Source: Chitinophaga chungangae
Lineage (GTDB): Bacteria; Bacteroidota; Bacteroidia; Chitinophagales; Chitinophagaceae
Length of the DNA stretch: 64,000 bases
Assembly: GCF_017742215.1 (NCBI RefSeq)
Contig: NZ_JAGHKP010000003.1
Span: 864,308-928,307 of the forward strand
Direction: 5' to 3'
Every line of letters starts with the position of its first letter. The first letter of the stretch is position 1. Under the pieces are notes generated by a model that did not search any database, was not told the origin of the DNA, and was given only the letters and a program-made list of their open reading frames with translations. Below are positions 17,297-24,988 of the stretch, piece after piece. The translations under genes were made by a program, and so were the position numbers.

Positions 17297-17299
17297 CAT
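17007..17299 (-). other. Chain of five 18-codon mini-ORFs ending at the prfC start
   Basis: On the minus strand each repeat encodes ATG, 17 codons and [21 protein letters not shown], or MQ… in two copies. The ORFs lie at 17243-17299, 17184-17240, 17125-17181, 17066-17122 and 17007-17063. Every TAG is followed by AA and then the next ATG, and the last TAG is followed by AA and the prfC ATG. A ribosome could therefore terminate and restart six times in a row. Each stop is UAG, read by RF1. The frames and spacing are read directly from the sequence; translation of the mini-ORFs is inference. Confidence 0.6.
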
Positions 17300-17345
17300 T
17301 TGACCACTCACCCCCGCCGGGGCGGGGCATGTTTTTAAATGGCAG

Positions 17346-17353
17346 CAAAGGTA
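17346..17353 (-). promoter_or_regulatory. -7 promoter box upstream of the prfC leader
   Basis: TACCTTTG on the minus strand (exact TAnnTTTG). Transcription from here would give a leader of about 335 nt that includes all five mini-ORFs. No clear TTG at -33. Confidence 0.45.
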
Positions 17354-17421
17354 CATTTTTCTCCGAAAACCCGGGATTTTGCCATTGGTCAAAATAGGAT
17401 TCGCCGCATTGTTTTATATGC

Positions 17422-17429
17422 TAAATTTG
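17422..17429 (+). promoter_or_regulatory. -7 promoter box of the FtsX-type permease gene
   Basis: TAAATTTG, exact TAnnTTTG, only 4 bp before the ATG at 17434. If used, the mRNA would start at or within a few bases of the start codon. Confidence 0.45.
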
Positions 17430-17433
17430 GATC

Positions 17434-18684
17434 ATGCTATCGACCCTCAAAATTCTCTGGAGCAGTTTCAAAATGGCCCTGCAGGAGCTGCGGGTGAATA
17501 AACTCCGTACTTTTCTCTCCCTGCTGGGCATCACTATAGGCATTTTTTGCATCATCGCCGTGCTGACGGTTACCGACAGCCTGGAATCCAATATCCGGAA
17601 AGACCTCAACTCGCTGGGCACCAACGTGGTATTCCTCGAAAAATGGCCCTGGGACGGGGATGGGGACTGGTGGCGGTATGTGAACCGCCCTAAACCGAAA
17701 TACACAGAGCTTCGTTCCATCAGGGAAAAGGTACAGTCCGCCGAATCGGTGGCTTTCGTATTCGTTTCCGGCGGCCGGAACGTTGAATTCGGCTCGGATT
17801 ACATGGAAAATGTGCAATTGCTCGCCACCACGGCCGATCTTGAAAAGATGCAGCCGGTAGAACTGGTGGCGGGGCGGTATTTCAGTCCCACAGAGCTTAC
17901 CAACGGCACCAATGTTACGGTGCTGGGGGCAGATATCTGGGAAGGACTGTTTTTCACCCCCGAAGCCGCCGTGGGCAAGGTAGTGCGTATCGGCGGGCGC
18001 AATACCCGCGTGATAGGCGCGCTGAAACGGAGGGGCGAAAGCCTGATGGGCGGCATCATCAACGATAATACCTTTATTCTTCCTTATACATTTGCCCGGA
18101 CCATTATCGACGAACGCCGCAATGCAGACCCCTGGTTCATGATCAAAGCCAAACCGGGCATAGCCGTGGGCCAGTTAAAAGACGAGCTGACCGGCGCCAT
18201 GCGGGCCATTCACCGGCTGAAGCCCACCGAAGAGAACGATTTTGCGCTCAACGAGATCACTATCGCGCAAAGACAGCTGGAAAGCGTCTTCGGAGCGATC
18301 AATCTCGGCGGTGGGTTGATAGCGTTCTTTTCCTTGCTGGTGGGATCTTTCGGCATTGCGAACATTATGTTTGTGACCGTAAAGGAACGCACCAATATCA
18401 TCGGCCTGAAAAAAGCCATTGGTGCGCGGCCGGGCATCATTTTGCTGGAATTCCTGATGGAATCCATCATGCTTTGCCTGATCGGTGGCGGATTGGGACT
18501 GTTGTTGGTGTTCGTCGGCACGCTGCTGGCGGGCAATATGTTCCCGCGTTTTGTGATTGCCCTGTCTCCCTGGAACATATTTATAGGATTTGCCATATCA
18601 GCGATAGTAGGCATTATCGCGGGTTTCATTCCTGCTTATTCGGCCAGCCGGCTCGATCCGGTGGTGGCGATACGCAGCAATTGA
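17434..18684 (+). CDS. ABC transporter permease, MacB/FtsX type
   Basis: This 416-aa inner-membrane protein has the MacB/FtsX layout. TM1 is at about residues 28-50 (LSLLGITIGIFCIIAVLTV) and is preceded by the conserved LRVNKLRTFLSLLGI motif. A periplasmic MacB_PCD-like domain runs from about 55 to 285. Three C-terminal TM segments follow at about 290-315, 345-370 and 385-405, ending in PAYSASRLDPVVAIRSN, the standard ending of the family. Such permeases work with a LolD-like ATPase on mechanotransmission, lipoprotein or drug export. No ATPase is adjacent, so it must be encoded elsewhere. An alternative start is Met14. It is probably transcribed separately from prfC, which diverges. Confidence 0.88.
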   Translation: MLSTLKILWSSFKMALQELRVNKLRTFLSLLGITIGIFCIIAVLTVTDSLESNIRKDLNSLGTNVVFLEKWPWDGDGDWWRYVNRPKPKYTELRSIREKVQSAESVAFVFVSGGRNVEFGSDYMENVQLLATTADLEKMQPVELVAGRYFSPTELTNGTNVTVLGADIWEGLFFTPEAAVGKVVRIGGRNTRVIGALKRRGESLMGGIINDNTFILPYTFARTIIDERRNADPWFMIKAKPGIAVGQLKDELTGAMRAIHRLKPTEENDFALNEITIAQRQLESVFGAINLGGGLIAFFSLLVGSFGIANIMFVTVKERTNIIGLKKAIGARPGIILLEFLMESIMLCLIGGGLGLLLVFVGTLLAGNMFPRFVIALSPWNIFIGFAISAIVGIIAGFIPAYSASRLDPVVAIRSN

Positions 18685-18685
18685 T

Positions 18686-18693
18686 TAACTTTG
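18686..18693 (+). promoter_or_regulatory. -7 promoter box of tsaD
   Basis: TAACTTTG (TAnnTTTG) starts two bases after the upstream stop codon and ends 7 bp before the tsaD ATG, suggesting a very short or absent leader. Confidence 0.45.
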
Positions 18694-18700
18694 CGGCCTT

Positions 18701-19714
18701 ATGCCGGTCAACATTCTAGCCATCGAATCTTCCTGCGACGATACCAGCGCCGCCGTGATAGCGGAGGGAAGAGTATTGTCGAATATCATCGCCAGCCAGG
18801 CCGTACACCAGCAATACGGCGGCGTGGTGCCGGAACTGGCTTCGCGCGCGCACCAGGAGAACATTGTGCCGGTGGTAGACCTCGCCCTGAAAAAGGCGGG
18901 GATGCAGCTGGCCGATCTCAATGCAGTCGCTTTTACGCAAAGCCCGGGCCTGATAGGTTCGCTGCTGGTAGGCAGCTGTTTTGCAAAATCGCTCGCCCTC
19001 GCGCTGGACGTTCCGCTGATAGGCGTGCATCACATGCAGGCCCACGTGCTGGCCAATTTCATCGACGATCCGAAACCGCAGTTCCCCTGCCTTTGCCTCA
19101 CCGTTTCCGGCGGGCATACGCAGATCGTGTTGTGTGAAAGCCCGTTGAAAATGACCGTGATCGGCGAAACCATGGACGATGCGGCCGGCGAAGCCTTCGA
19201 TAAAAGCGCCAAACTGCTCGGGCTGCCTTATCCCGGCGGGCCTTTGGTAGATAAAAACGCGAAGCAAGGGAACCCGGAAAGGTTCCGTTTCCCCGAACCG
19301 CAGATACCGGGCCTTAACTTCAGTTTTTCCGGGCTTAAAACGGCCATCCTCTATTTTCTCCAGGAGAACCGGGCCAAACAGGCCGATTTTGCGGAGGCGA
19401 ACATGGCGGACATCTGCGCGTCCATCCAGCACCGCATCATTACGATCCTGATGAATAAAGTGGTGAAGGCTTCGAAAGAAACCGGCATCAAAGAGATCTG
19501 CATCGCCGGCGGCGTGAGCGCCAATTCCGGGCTGCGCAAGGCTTTGGAAGTATACGGCGCGGAGCACGGCTGGAACGTGTATATCCCGAAATTCGAGTAT
19601 TGTACGGACAATGCGGCGATGATAGCCATCACGGCGCATTACAAATACCTCGCGGGCGAATTCAGCCCGCTGGATACGGTGCCCACCGCAAGGGCGGCGT
19701 TTTCCGCGATCTAA
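18701..19714 (+). CDS. tsaD: tRNA N6-adenosine threonylcarbamoyltransferase TsaD
   Basis: This 337-aa ASKHA-fold enzyme transfers threonylcarbamoyl from TC-AMP to A37 of ANN-decoding tRNAs, acting with TsaB and TsaE. The start ILAIESSCDDTSAAV is the nucleotide-binding phosphate loop. HHMQAH (110-115) is the metal-binding motif. Later motifs are VSGGHTQ, GEAFDKSAKLLGLPYPGGP and the C-terminal CTDNAAMIA. All expected residues are present and the length is normal. The next gene, trmN6, begins 10 bp downstream and also modifies A37 of a tRNA, so the pair looks like a small tRNA-modification operon. Confidence 0.97.
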   Translation: MPVNILAIESSCDDTSAAVIAEGRVLSNIIASQAVHQQYGGVVPELASRAHQENIVPVVDLALKKAGMQLADLNAVAFTQSPGLIGSLLVGSCFAKSLALALDVPLIGVHHMQAHVLANFIDDPKPQFPCLCLTVSGGHTQIVLCESPLKMTVIGETMDDAAGEAFDKSAKLLGLPYPGGPLVDKNAKQGNPERFRFPEPQIPGLNFSFSGLKTAILYFLQENRAKQADFAEANMADICASIQHRIITILMNKVVKASKETGIKEICIAGGVSANSGLRKALEVYGAEHGWNVYIPKFEYCTDNAAMIAITAHYKYLAGEFSPLDTVPTARAAFSAI

Positions 19715-19724
19715 TCCCGGTTGT

Positions 19725-20432
19725 ATGGGCAACAGTTATTTCCGGTTCAAACAGTTTACGGTAGAGCAGGCGGGCAGCGCCATGAAAGTGTGCACGGATG
19801 CATGCATCCAGGGCGCTTTTACAGCGGCTTTTGTGAAAAATGAAACGCGTGTGCTCGACATCGGCACAGGTACCGGGCTGCTAAGCCTTATGCTGGCGCA
19901 ACAAAGCCCGGCGGCTATCGACGCGCTGGAGCTGGACGAAGCCGCGTACCGGCAGGCGCTTTCCAACTTCGAAGCTTCTCCCTGGCATCGCCGTTTGCGG
20001 GCCATCCATGCAGACGTGCAAAGTTACCGCCCTGAAATGCTTTATCCTTTCATCATCACCAACCCGCCCTTTTTCGAAAACGACCTCAAAAGCCCGGACA
20101 GTCGCAGGAATGCGGCGATGCACACCACCACGCTCGATTATGCCGCGCTGATGAACGCGATCCGGCGCCTGCTTTCACCCGGAGGGCGTTTCTCCGTATT
20201 GCTGCCCTGGGAAGGGTTTCAGCGTTTTTGCGGGATGGCGGAAGCGGTAGGTTTTACTTTGCAGGAACTGCTGGAAGTGCGTCAAACGCCCAGCCACGGC
20301 TTTTTTCGCGCGGCGGGCATATTCGGCGAAGGAGGGGAGCGGCGCGTGCGCCAAATGTCGGTGTACGATGCTGAAAAGCAATACACGCCGGAATTTACGG
20401 CTTTGCTGAAGGATTATTATCTCTACCTGTAG
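19725..20432 (+). CDS. trmN6: tRNA1(Val) (adenine37-N6)-methyltransferase
   Basis: This 235-aa Rossmann-fold methyltransferase is of the YfiC/TrmN6 type, which methylates N6 of A37 in tRNA1(Val). The opening FRFKQFTVEQAGSAMKVCTD is diagnostic. The SAM-binding motif I is VLDIGTGTGLLSLML (about residues 43-57). The catalytic NPPF motif is ITNPPFFEND at about residues 108-117. Further conserved RRNAAMHTT and PSHGFFRAAG segments follow. The gene starts 10 bp after tsaD and shares its transcript. It ends 6 bp from the convergent 20439-21665 gene with no obvious terminator between. Confidence 0.92.
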   Translation: MGNSYFRFKQFTVEQAGSAMKVCTDACIQGAFTAAFVKNETRVLDIGTGTGLLSLMLAQQSPAAIDALELDEAAYRQALSNFEASPWHRRLRAIHADVQSYRPEMLYPFIITNPPFFENDLKSPDSRRNAAMHTTTLDYAALMNAIRRLLSPGGRFSVLLPWEGFQRFCGMAEAVGFTLQELLEVRQTPSHGFFRAAGIFGEGGERRVRQMSVYDAEKQYTPEFTALLKDYYLYL

Positions 20433-20438
20433 GCTGAT

Positions 20439-21665
20439 TTACCCTGCCGTTTCTTTCACGACGCCTTTGGCGTATTCTTCCATGTACGCATACCGTTTGG
20501 TTAGCTGCCCGTCCTGCGTGATGGTGGCTTTGTCGATCATTTCGCTGTCGCTTTTCAGCAGGTCGTCGAAAATGTATTTCATGAGATGGTCCCCGAAAAA
20601 CTGCGAAGCGTCGCGGGGCAGTTCGTTGGGCAGGTTGCCGACGGCCATCATGGTTACGGAGCCGTCTTCGTAAGGTGCCGTACGTTCGCGCGTGGCGCGG
20701 TTTACACCGTACACGGGATCTTCGATGGTGGCGTCGCCGAGGTTGCAGGGGATAGAGCCGTTCTGATCGTCGGTAATATCGGCGATCACTTTGATGCGGA
20801 AATTTTCTTTGGCAAGAGCTTCCCAGGTGAACAGCGGCTCGATCTTTTTATCCCAGTAAATGCCGTTCATGAGCACGTCGCTGCAGGTTACGTAGGGGAG
20901 GAACTTGCAGTCGTACAGTTCGGGATGGGCGTGGAAGTCTTCGCGGGAGTAGGTTTTATCCGTCCTGCGCAGGTACAGCTCGCCCGCTTTGAGTTGCGTG
21001 TATACGGGGTATTCGTAACTGTTGATGAGGAATTCTTCCGGCGGGATGTATTTGATGCCGAGCAGGCCCATTACTTCGAGGATGCCCGCCGTTACGCGCC
21101 CGGAGCCGGTTGCGACGATCTTCATGGGCGGGAGTTTTACCCCGAAATAATGCGTGATCAGTTCCTGGAAATCGTGGCATTCGTGTACGCGTTTGAAATC
21201 GAACAGGCCGGTGCGGCGGCCGTATTCCAGCAGCCCGTTGTGCGCGCCCACCACGCCGGCGAAGAAACCGAAGCCGAGGATGCGCTGCCCGTCCGCATGC
21301 ACGAGGCATTCGTAGTCGATCAGCGTGATGCCTTTGTTGATGATGCTTTTCAACATGCCCTGGTTTTGCGGCTGGAGTTTTTTGGTATGGGAGAAAAAGA
21401 GGTATGTTTTGTGAGGGATGAGTTTGTCGGCCGGCACTTCCTTGATGCCCAGCAGGATGTTGCAATGGGAAAGGTCTTCGGCGAGTGTGATGCCGGCGGC
21501 GGCATATTCATCGTCTTTATAACAGCGGTGCGGCGAAGGCTGCACGGTGATCTGCACGTCGGGGTAATTGTTCATGATCCACTGGCATTGCAGCGGCGTG
21601 AAGGCAACGCGGTTGTCCAGCGGTTTTTTTTCTTCCCGGATGAGGCCTATGTGGAGTTGTGCCAT
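20439..21665 (-). CDS. Saccharopine dehydrogenase-like NAD(P)-dependent oxidoreductase
   Basis: This 408-aa cytoplasmic enzyme has the alanine dehydrogenase/PNT-type architecture shared by lysine-forming saccharopine dehydrogenases. The N-terminal IGLIREEKKPLDNRVAFTP matches the family's IGIRREDKN-type opening. A mid-protein nucleotide-binding turn is IVATGSGRVTAGILEVM (about residues 190-206). It is followed by the conserved CDVLMNGIYWDKK and VIADITDDQNGSIPCN segments. In fungi and some bacteria such enzymes work in lysine metabolism; in Bacteroidota the substrate of this paralogue is uncertain. It is divergent from a small unknown gene and convergent with trmN6. Confidence 0.75.
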   Translation of the reverse strand: MAQLHIGLIREEKKPLDNRVAFTPLQCQWIMNNYPDVQITVQPSPHRCYKDDEYAAAGITLAEDLSHCNILLGIKEVPADKLIPHKTYLFFSHTKKLQPQNQGMLKSIINKGITLIDYECLVHADGQRILGFGFFAGVVGAHNGLLEYGRRTGLFDFKRVHECHDFQELITHYFGVKLPPMKIVATGSGRVTAGILEVMGLLGIKYIPPEEFLINSYEYPVYTQLKAGELYLRRTDKTYSREDFHAHPELYDCKFLPYVTCSDVLMNGIYWDKKIEPLFTWEALAKENFRIKVIADITDDQNGSIPCNLGDATIEDPVYGVNRATRERTAPYEDGSVTMMAVGNLPNELPRDASQFFGDHLMKYIFDDLLKSDSEMIDKATITQDGQLTKRYAYMEEYAKGVVKETAG

Positions 21666-21704
21666 GATTGTTTTTGGGTATGAAGGAATGCTGCAACATT
21701 ACTG

Positions 21705-21712
21705 TAAATTTG
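21705..21712 (+). promoter_or_regulatory. -7 promoter box of the 111-aa gene
   Basis: TAAATTTG (TAnnTTTG), 17 bp before ATG 21730. Confidence 0.4.
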
Positions 21713-21729
21713 CATTTTAGCAAAATAAG

Positions 21730-22065
21730 ATGGAATACCTGGATCAATTGGAAGGGATACTGGGGGAAGAGGAACGTTACCCGATGCCCGAGTTGTTCAA
21801 AATGGAAATGCTTGCATTGGGCGAGCGGATGCTGGAATTGGAAATGGCCGCGACGCCTGAAGAGCGGGCGCAGTTTGAAAGCCGGATACGGGAGCTGATG
21901 GGCCGGCAGTTCCTGGAAGTGGTCGCGGATATAGCCGATTATGCCCGCGGCAAGGCCACAACGGCGCAGATCGGGCTGTTGAAAGGCTATTACGTGAAGC
22001 AAAAATATTGTTTGCGGATTATGGAGAGATTATCTACATTTGCATCCCGCGATCAGGTTTTCTAG
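21730..22065 (+). CDS. Small helical protein, possibly HscB C-terminal-domain-like
   Basis: This 111-aa cytoplasmic, strongly helical and acidic protein (MEYLDQLEGILGEEERYPMP) is not firmly recognised. The pattern from residue 20 (LFKMEMLALGERMLELEM, a gap, then a late KGYYVKQKYCLRIMERL helix) resembles the C-terminal substrate-binding helices of the iron-sulfur co-chaperone HscB. The J domain is absent. This is a resemblance by eye and may be no more than shared helical periodicity. It has its own promoter box and reads toward tRNA-Leu, 13 bp downstream, so the two could share a transcript. Confidence 0.55.
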   Translation: MEYLDQLEGILGEEERYPMPELFKMEMLALGERMLELEMAATPEERAQFESRIRELMGRQFLEVVADIADYARGKATTAQIGLLKGYYVKQKYCLRIMERLSTFASRDQVF

Positions 22066-22078
22066 CCTGAAAGCGATT

Positions 22079-22162
22079 GCCCAGATGGCGGAACTGGTAG
22101 ACGCGCTAGACTCAAAATCTTGTTTCGGCAACGGAGTGCAGGTTCGATTCCTGTTCTGGGCA
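22079..22162 (+). tRNA. tRNA-Leu (anticodon CAA)
   Basis: This is an 84-nt type II tRNA. The acceptor stem GCCCAGA pairs with TCTGGGC and is followed by discriminator A; CCA is not encoded. The anticodon loop CTCAAAA gives CAA, in a stem with one U-U mismatch. A variable arm is present (TTTCGGCAACGGA region), and the T arm GCAGG-TTCGATT-CCTGT is normal. Its 3' 15 bases plus the next base are duplicated at 25522, marking it as the attachment site of an integrated element. Confidence 0.95.
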
Positions 22163-22163
22163 C
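22148..22163 (+). repeat. att copy 1 (within tRNA-Leu)
   Basis: TTCCTGTTCTGGGCAC: the 3' side of the T arm and the acceptor strand of the tRNA plus one base. Identical to the copy at 25522. Confidence 0.8.
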
Positions 22164-22168
22164 TGGAT

Positions 22169-22207
22169 AAAATCCTGGTAATCAATAGATTATCAGGATT
22201 TTTTTTA
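22169..22207 (+). terminator. Terminator supplied to the tRNA by the element
   Basis: AAAATCCTGGTAATC and GATTATCAGGATTTT form a long stem followed by TTTTTT. It lies inside the element, directly after the tRNA. Confidence 0.85.
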
Positions 22208-22322
22208 TTCCCCATGGTTCTGAGATTTGCCGTTTTTGTTTGTTTTCAATCACTTATTCCCGTTTTTGTGGGCACACAAGCTTGCACTTACATGGCACAT
22301 CATTTGGCACACAAAAAAGAAA

Positions 22323-22470
22323 ATGAAAGTCATAGTAACGCCGCGATTATCACGCGATCACAGCAAGATATTTTACTCCTTTGAGTGGGGAAGAAAGCAG
22401 GACAACGTATAGCCACCGGAGTATTTCCTATATGCATCCTGCGAATACGATTCAAAAGAGTTGCTGCCTG
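22323..22470 (+). pseudogene. Tyrosine recombinase N-terminal remnant
   Basis: From ATG 22323 the frame reads MKVIVTPRLSRDHSKIFYSF then EWGRK, the typical N-terminus of Bacteroidota tyrosine recombinases (integrase SAM-like and Arm regions). After EWGR the frame is lost, but a neighbouring frame continues as AGQRIATGVF, the expected next motif, so a one-base indel broke it. The core and catalytic domains (R-H-R-Y) are absent because the sequence runs straight into the upstream region of the MocR gene. Its position next to the tRNA att copy is where an integrase is expected. Confidence 0.65.
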
Positions 22471-22600
22471 AGGCTTAAAAAATCCTCAACTTTGTTTTTT
22501 TTACGTCGACAGGTTACTCATGATAAAATAACAACACTTCAAAATTTTTCGTAAAATTATATCCTGTTCCTTCCAAAGTTAAATACGTAGGATCTTACAC

Positions 22601-24076
22601 ATGACAGTCCAAACATTACCATTCAGCACGCTTATCGCAATTGATCGACAATCTACAACTCCTATATTCACCCAACTCGCAAATGCCCTGATTGATTTAA
22701 TCAAGAAAGGACAACTTAAGTCAGGCTATCAGTTGCCGGCGAGTAGAGATATGGCGTCCATGCTGAATTTAAATCGAACAACGGTTGTCGCTGCATACGA
22801 AGAATTACAGGCTCAAGGTTGGGCTGAAGCTATAAAACGAAAAGGGAATTTTGTTTCCATGCATTTACCCATTACCAGTCCAAAACCATTCCAAGACAAT
22901 ACGTTGGCCATGTCAACAGCCAAAGATCCTAACAGGTTTTACAGGACGATCGCTTCTCCACAATCCGGAACAAGGAAACTAAAGCCTCAACAACTGATGA
23001 TCAACGATGGCTATCCTGATGCCAGAATTGCTCCGCTGGATTTGATCATTGACCGATACCGGTTTCTATCAAAAAGAGTGAATACCCATAACAAATTGCT
23101 CTCTGAAGGCTCACTTGGAAGCAATTCGTTGAGAACCGAGCTTGCCTTGTTTTTGTCAAAGACAAGAGCGTTGGATATAAACGCAGAGCAGGTTCTGGTG
23201 ACTCATGGTGCACAATTAGCTATCTCCGTAGCAGCAAGTATGATCCTTCGGCCAGGCAGCCCGGTTATTGTTGGTGACATGAACTATGTTTTAGCAGACA
23301 GGCTTTTTGAGCAGTTGGGTGCCAAGCTTATTAAGGTCAAGGTAGATCAGGATGGGATCGATGTCGAGGCAATAGAGAACATCTGTAAACAATCAAGGCC
23401 GAGCCTTCTATATATCATTCCCCACCACCATCACCCCACAACGGTAACCCTAAGCGCAGAAAGACGGTTTAAGCTCTTAGATATCATTCGACGCTACCAG
23501 CTTCCTGTGATTGAAGATGATTACGATTATGATTTCCATTACGAGAACGCTCCGATATTGCCATTAGCCAGCGCAGAACACAGTGGTTATGTTCTCTACA
23601 TAGGATCTATTTCCAAAACACTGGCGCCTACGATCAGGCTGGGATATCTAGTTGGAGGCGAAGATTTCGTGTGGCAGGCTTCTAAGCTTAAACAAGCGGT
23701 GGATATCCGTGGCGACGTGTTATTCGAAGAATCTGTTGCTCATCTGTTCACAACAGGCGAAATGCAGAGACATCTTAGAAGATCTGTGAAAGTCTATAAA
23801 AAGAGGCGAGATCAGTTCTGTGAGCTTCTTCAATCTTCTGTGGGAGACGTCGCCAAGTTCATCTCGCCGAAAGGTGGTATGGCTGTTTGGACCTTATTTG
23901 ATCCCGGATATTCAATACCCGATCTCGCCGAAAGATTGGCGACCAAAGGTATTTATCTGAATGATGGAAGCCTTCACAAGTATAAAGATGACGTCAACGG
24001 GATCAGGTTAGGTTTTGCCTCCTTAAATACAAATGAAATGCAAACTTTTGCCCAGGCCCTTAAAAAATCCCGTTGA
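22601..24076 (+). CDS. MocR-type transcription regulator (GntR HTH fused to aminotransferase)
   Basis: This 491-aa regulator has two parts. Residues 13-80 are a GntR winged helix (PIFTQLANALIDLIKKGQLK, then LPASRDMASMLNLNRTTVV). From about residue 130 comes a fold-type I aminotransferase-like domain that binds PLP. The Schiff-base lysine is in GSISKTLAPTIRLGY, and the DDYDYDFHY acidic motif precedes it. MocR proteins sense PLP or amino-acid adducts and usually control a neighbouring gene. Here the next gene is convergent and none diverges inside the element, so the target is unclear. Codon use is AT-richer than the chromosome around, in line with acquisition. The frame is intact. Confidence 0.9.
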   Translation: MTVQTLPFSTLIAIDRQSTTPIFTQLANALIDLIKKGQLKSGYQLPASRDMASMLNLNRTTVVAAYEELQAQGWAEAIKRKGNFVSMHLPITSPKPFQDNTLAMSTAKDPNRFYRTIASPQSGTRKLKPQQLMINDGYPDARIAPLDLIIDRYRFLSKRVNTHNKLLSEGSLGSNSLRTELALFLSKTRALDINAEQVLVTHGAQLAISVAASMILRPGSPVIVGDMNYVLADRLFEQLGAKLIKVKVDQDGIDVEAIENICKQSRPSLLYIIPHHHHPTTVTLSAERRFKLLDIIRRYQLPVIEDDYDYDFHYENAPILPLASAEHSGYVLYIGSISKTLAPTIRLGYLVGGEDFVWQASKLKQAVDIRGDVLFEESVAHLFTTGEMQRHLRRSVKVYKKRRDQFCELLQSSVGDVAKFISPKGGMAVWTLFDPGYSIPDLAERLATKGIYLNDGSLHKYKDDVNGIRLGFASLNTNEMQTFAQALKKSR

Positions 24077-24150
24077 ACAGACCTTTCGTATTTACAAACT
24101 ATGTGATCGGTGTCATCTTTTGGGCGAGATGTGATTTGGGAAAACGTATG

Positions 24151-24894
24151 TTATTGGCTTTTTCTCCAGTCACTAAACTTGATCTTACCTGGGAAAAATT
24201 CACCTGAAGGCACCAACAAAGATCTCGGAATATCTTCGAACATGTACTTGTCATTGTCGTTAGCTTTTACTACCATATTTGATCGCTTCTCCCTCAGGTA
24301 ACCTTCCACGAAATCACTCATCGTTCCGCGGTCTGGTCCAGCAATTTCTACTATCTTGTTTTTGGGCTCTTCCAGGCAAAACCTTACTATATAATCTACG
24401 ACGTCTTCCAATGCAATAGGTTGGTAGTCAACTGTTGAAACCTGGACATTCTTCCCGTCCCCCTGAACGTCGATAATCGTGACTATATGTTCATGAAATT
24501 GAGTTGAACGGATAATGGTGTATGGTATGCCAGATTCGATTACGGCATCCTCTTGGTGTTTTTTAGCTCTAAGATACCCGATATGCTGTGCCCGATCTGT
24601 ACCAACAATTGAAAGGACTAAATGATGCCTGATACCGGCGGCTTTTACCGCCTTAATCAGATTATTGGCTGCCGTCCTGAAAAAGTCCAAAGCTGTTTGT
24701 GCTTCAGGTGATTGAGAATTGGAAAGATCAATTACAACGTCAGTTCCGTCTAAAGCATTTGTAAGCCCTTCTCCCGTTAGAATATTGATACCGCTTGAAG
24801 GCGCTCCTACAACTATCTCATTGCCGGTATTTTTCAGTTTTTCACATACACCTTTACCTACCAGGCCCGTTCCTCCGATTACTAAGATCTTCAT
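24151..24894 (-). CDS. NmrA/SDR-like NAD(P)-binding oxidoreductase
   Basis: This 247-aa atypical short-chain dehydrogenase is of the NmrA/NAD(P)H-binding type. ATG 24894 is preferred because the Rossmann motif then starts at once (MKILVIGGTGLVGKGVCEKL, with GGTGLVG as the dinucleotide loop). The 15 residues upstream are hydrophobic but unlikely to be a signal. A DVVIDLSNS segment and the IIRSTQFHEHIV helix are characteristic of the family, which includes quinone reductase-like and redox-sensing members. The gene faces the MocR gene (75 bp between stops) and lies inside the tRNA element. It is presumably cargo. Confidence 0.8.
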   Translation of the reverse strand: MKILVIGGTGLVGKGVCEKLKNTGNEIVVGAPSSGINILTGEGLTNALDGTDVVIDLSNSQSPEAQTALDFFRTAANNLIKAVKAAGIRHHLVLSIVGTDRAQHIGYLRAKKHQEDAVIESGIPYTIIRSTQFHEHIVTIIDVQGDGKNVQVSTVDYQPIALEDVVDYIVRFCLEEPKNKIVEIAGPDRGTMSDFVEGYLREKRSNMVVKANDNDKYMFEDIPRSLLVPSGEFFPGKIKFSDWRKSQ

Positions 24895-24988
24895 GATTAA
24901 AATATTTAAGTAGAAAATTTGTGATAAGAACAGACGCAATTAATAAGCAAAGCGGCTGCCATTTTCAAAATCAAAATAAGACATAAAA

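Noticed and set aside
17002-17299. CRISPR array
   Set aside because: Units are contiguous 59-mers with no variable spacers and no cas genes; the start/stop arrangement fits a leader-peptide array.
17010-17397. Open frames on the + strand across the 59-bp repeats
   Set aside because: They arise from repeating the same 59 bases in rotating frames and have no start context or downstream gene in register; the minus-strand mini-ORFs end precisely at the prfC start.
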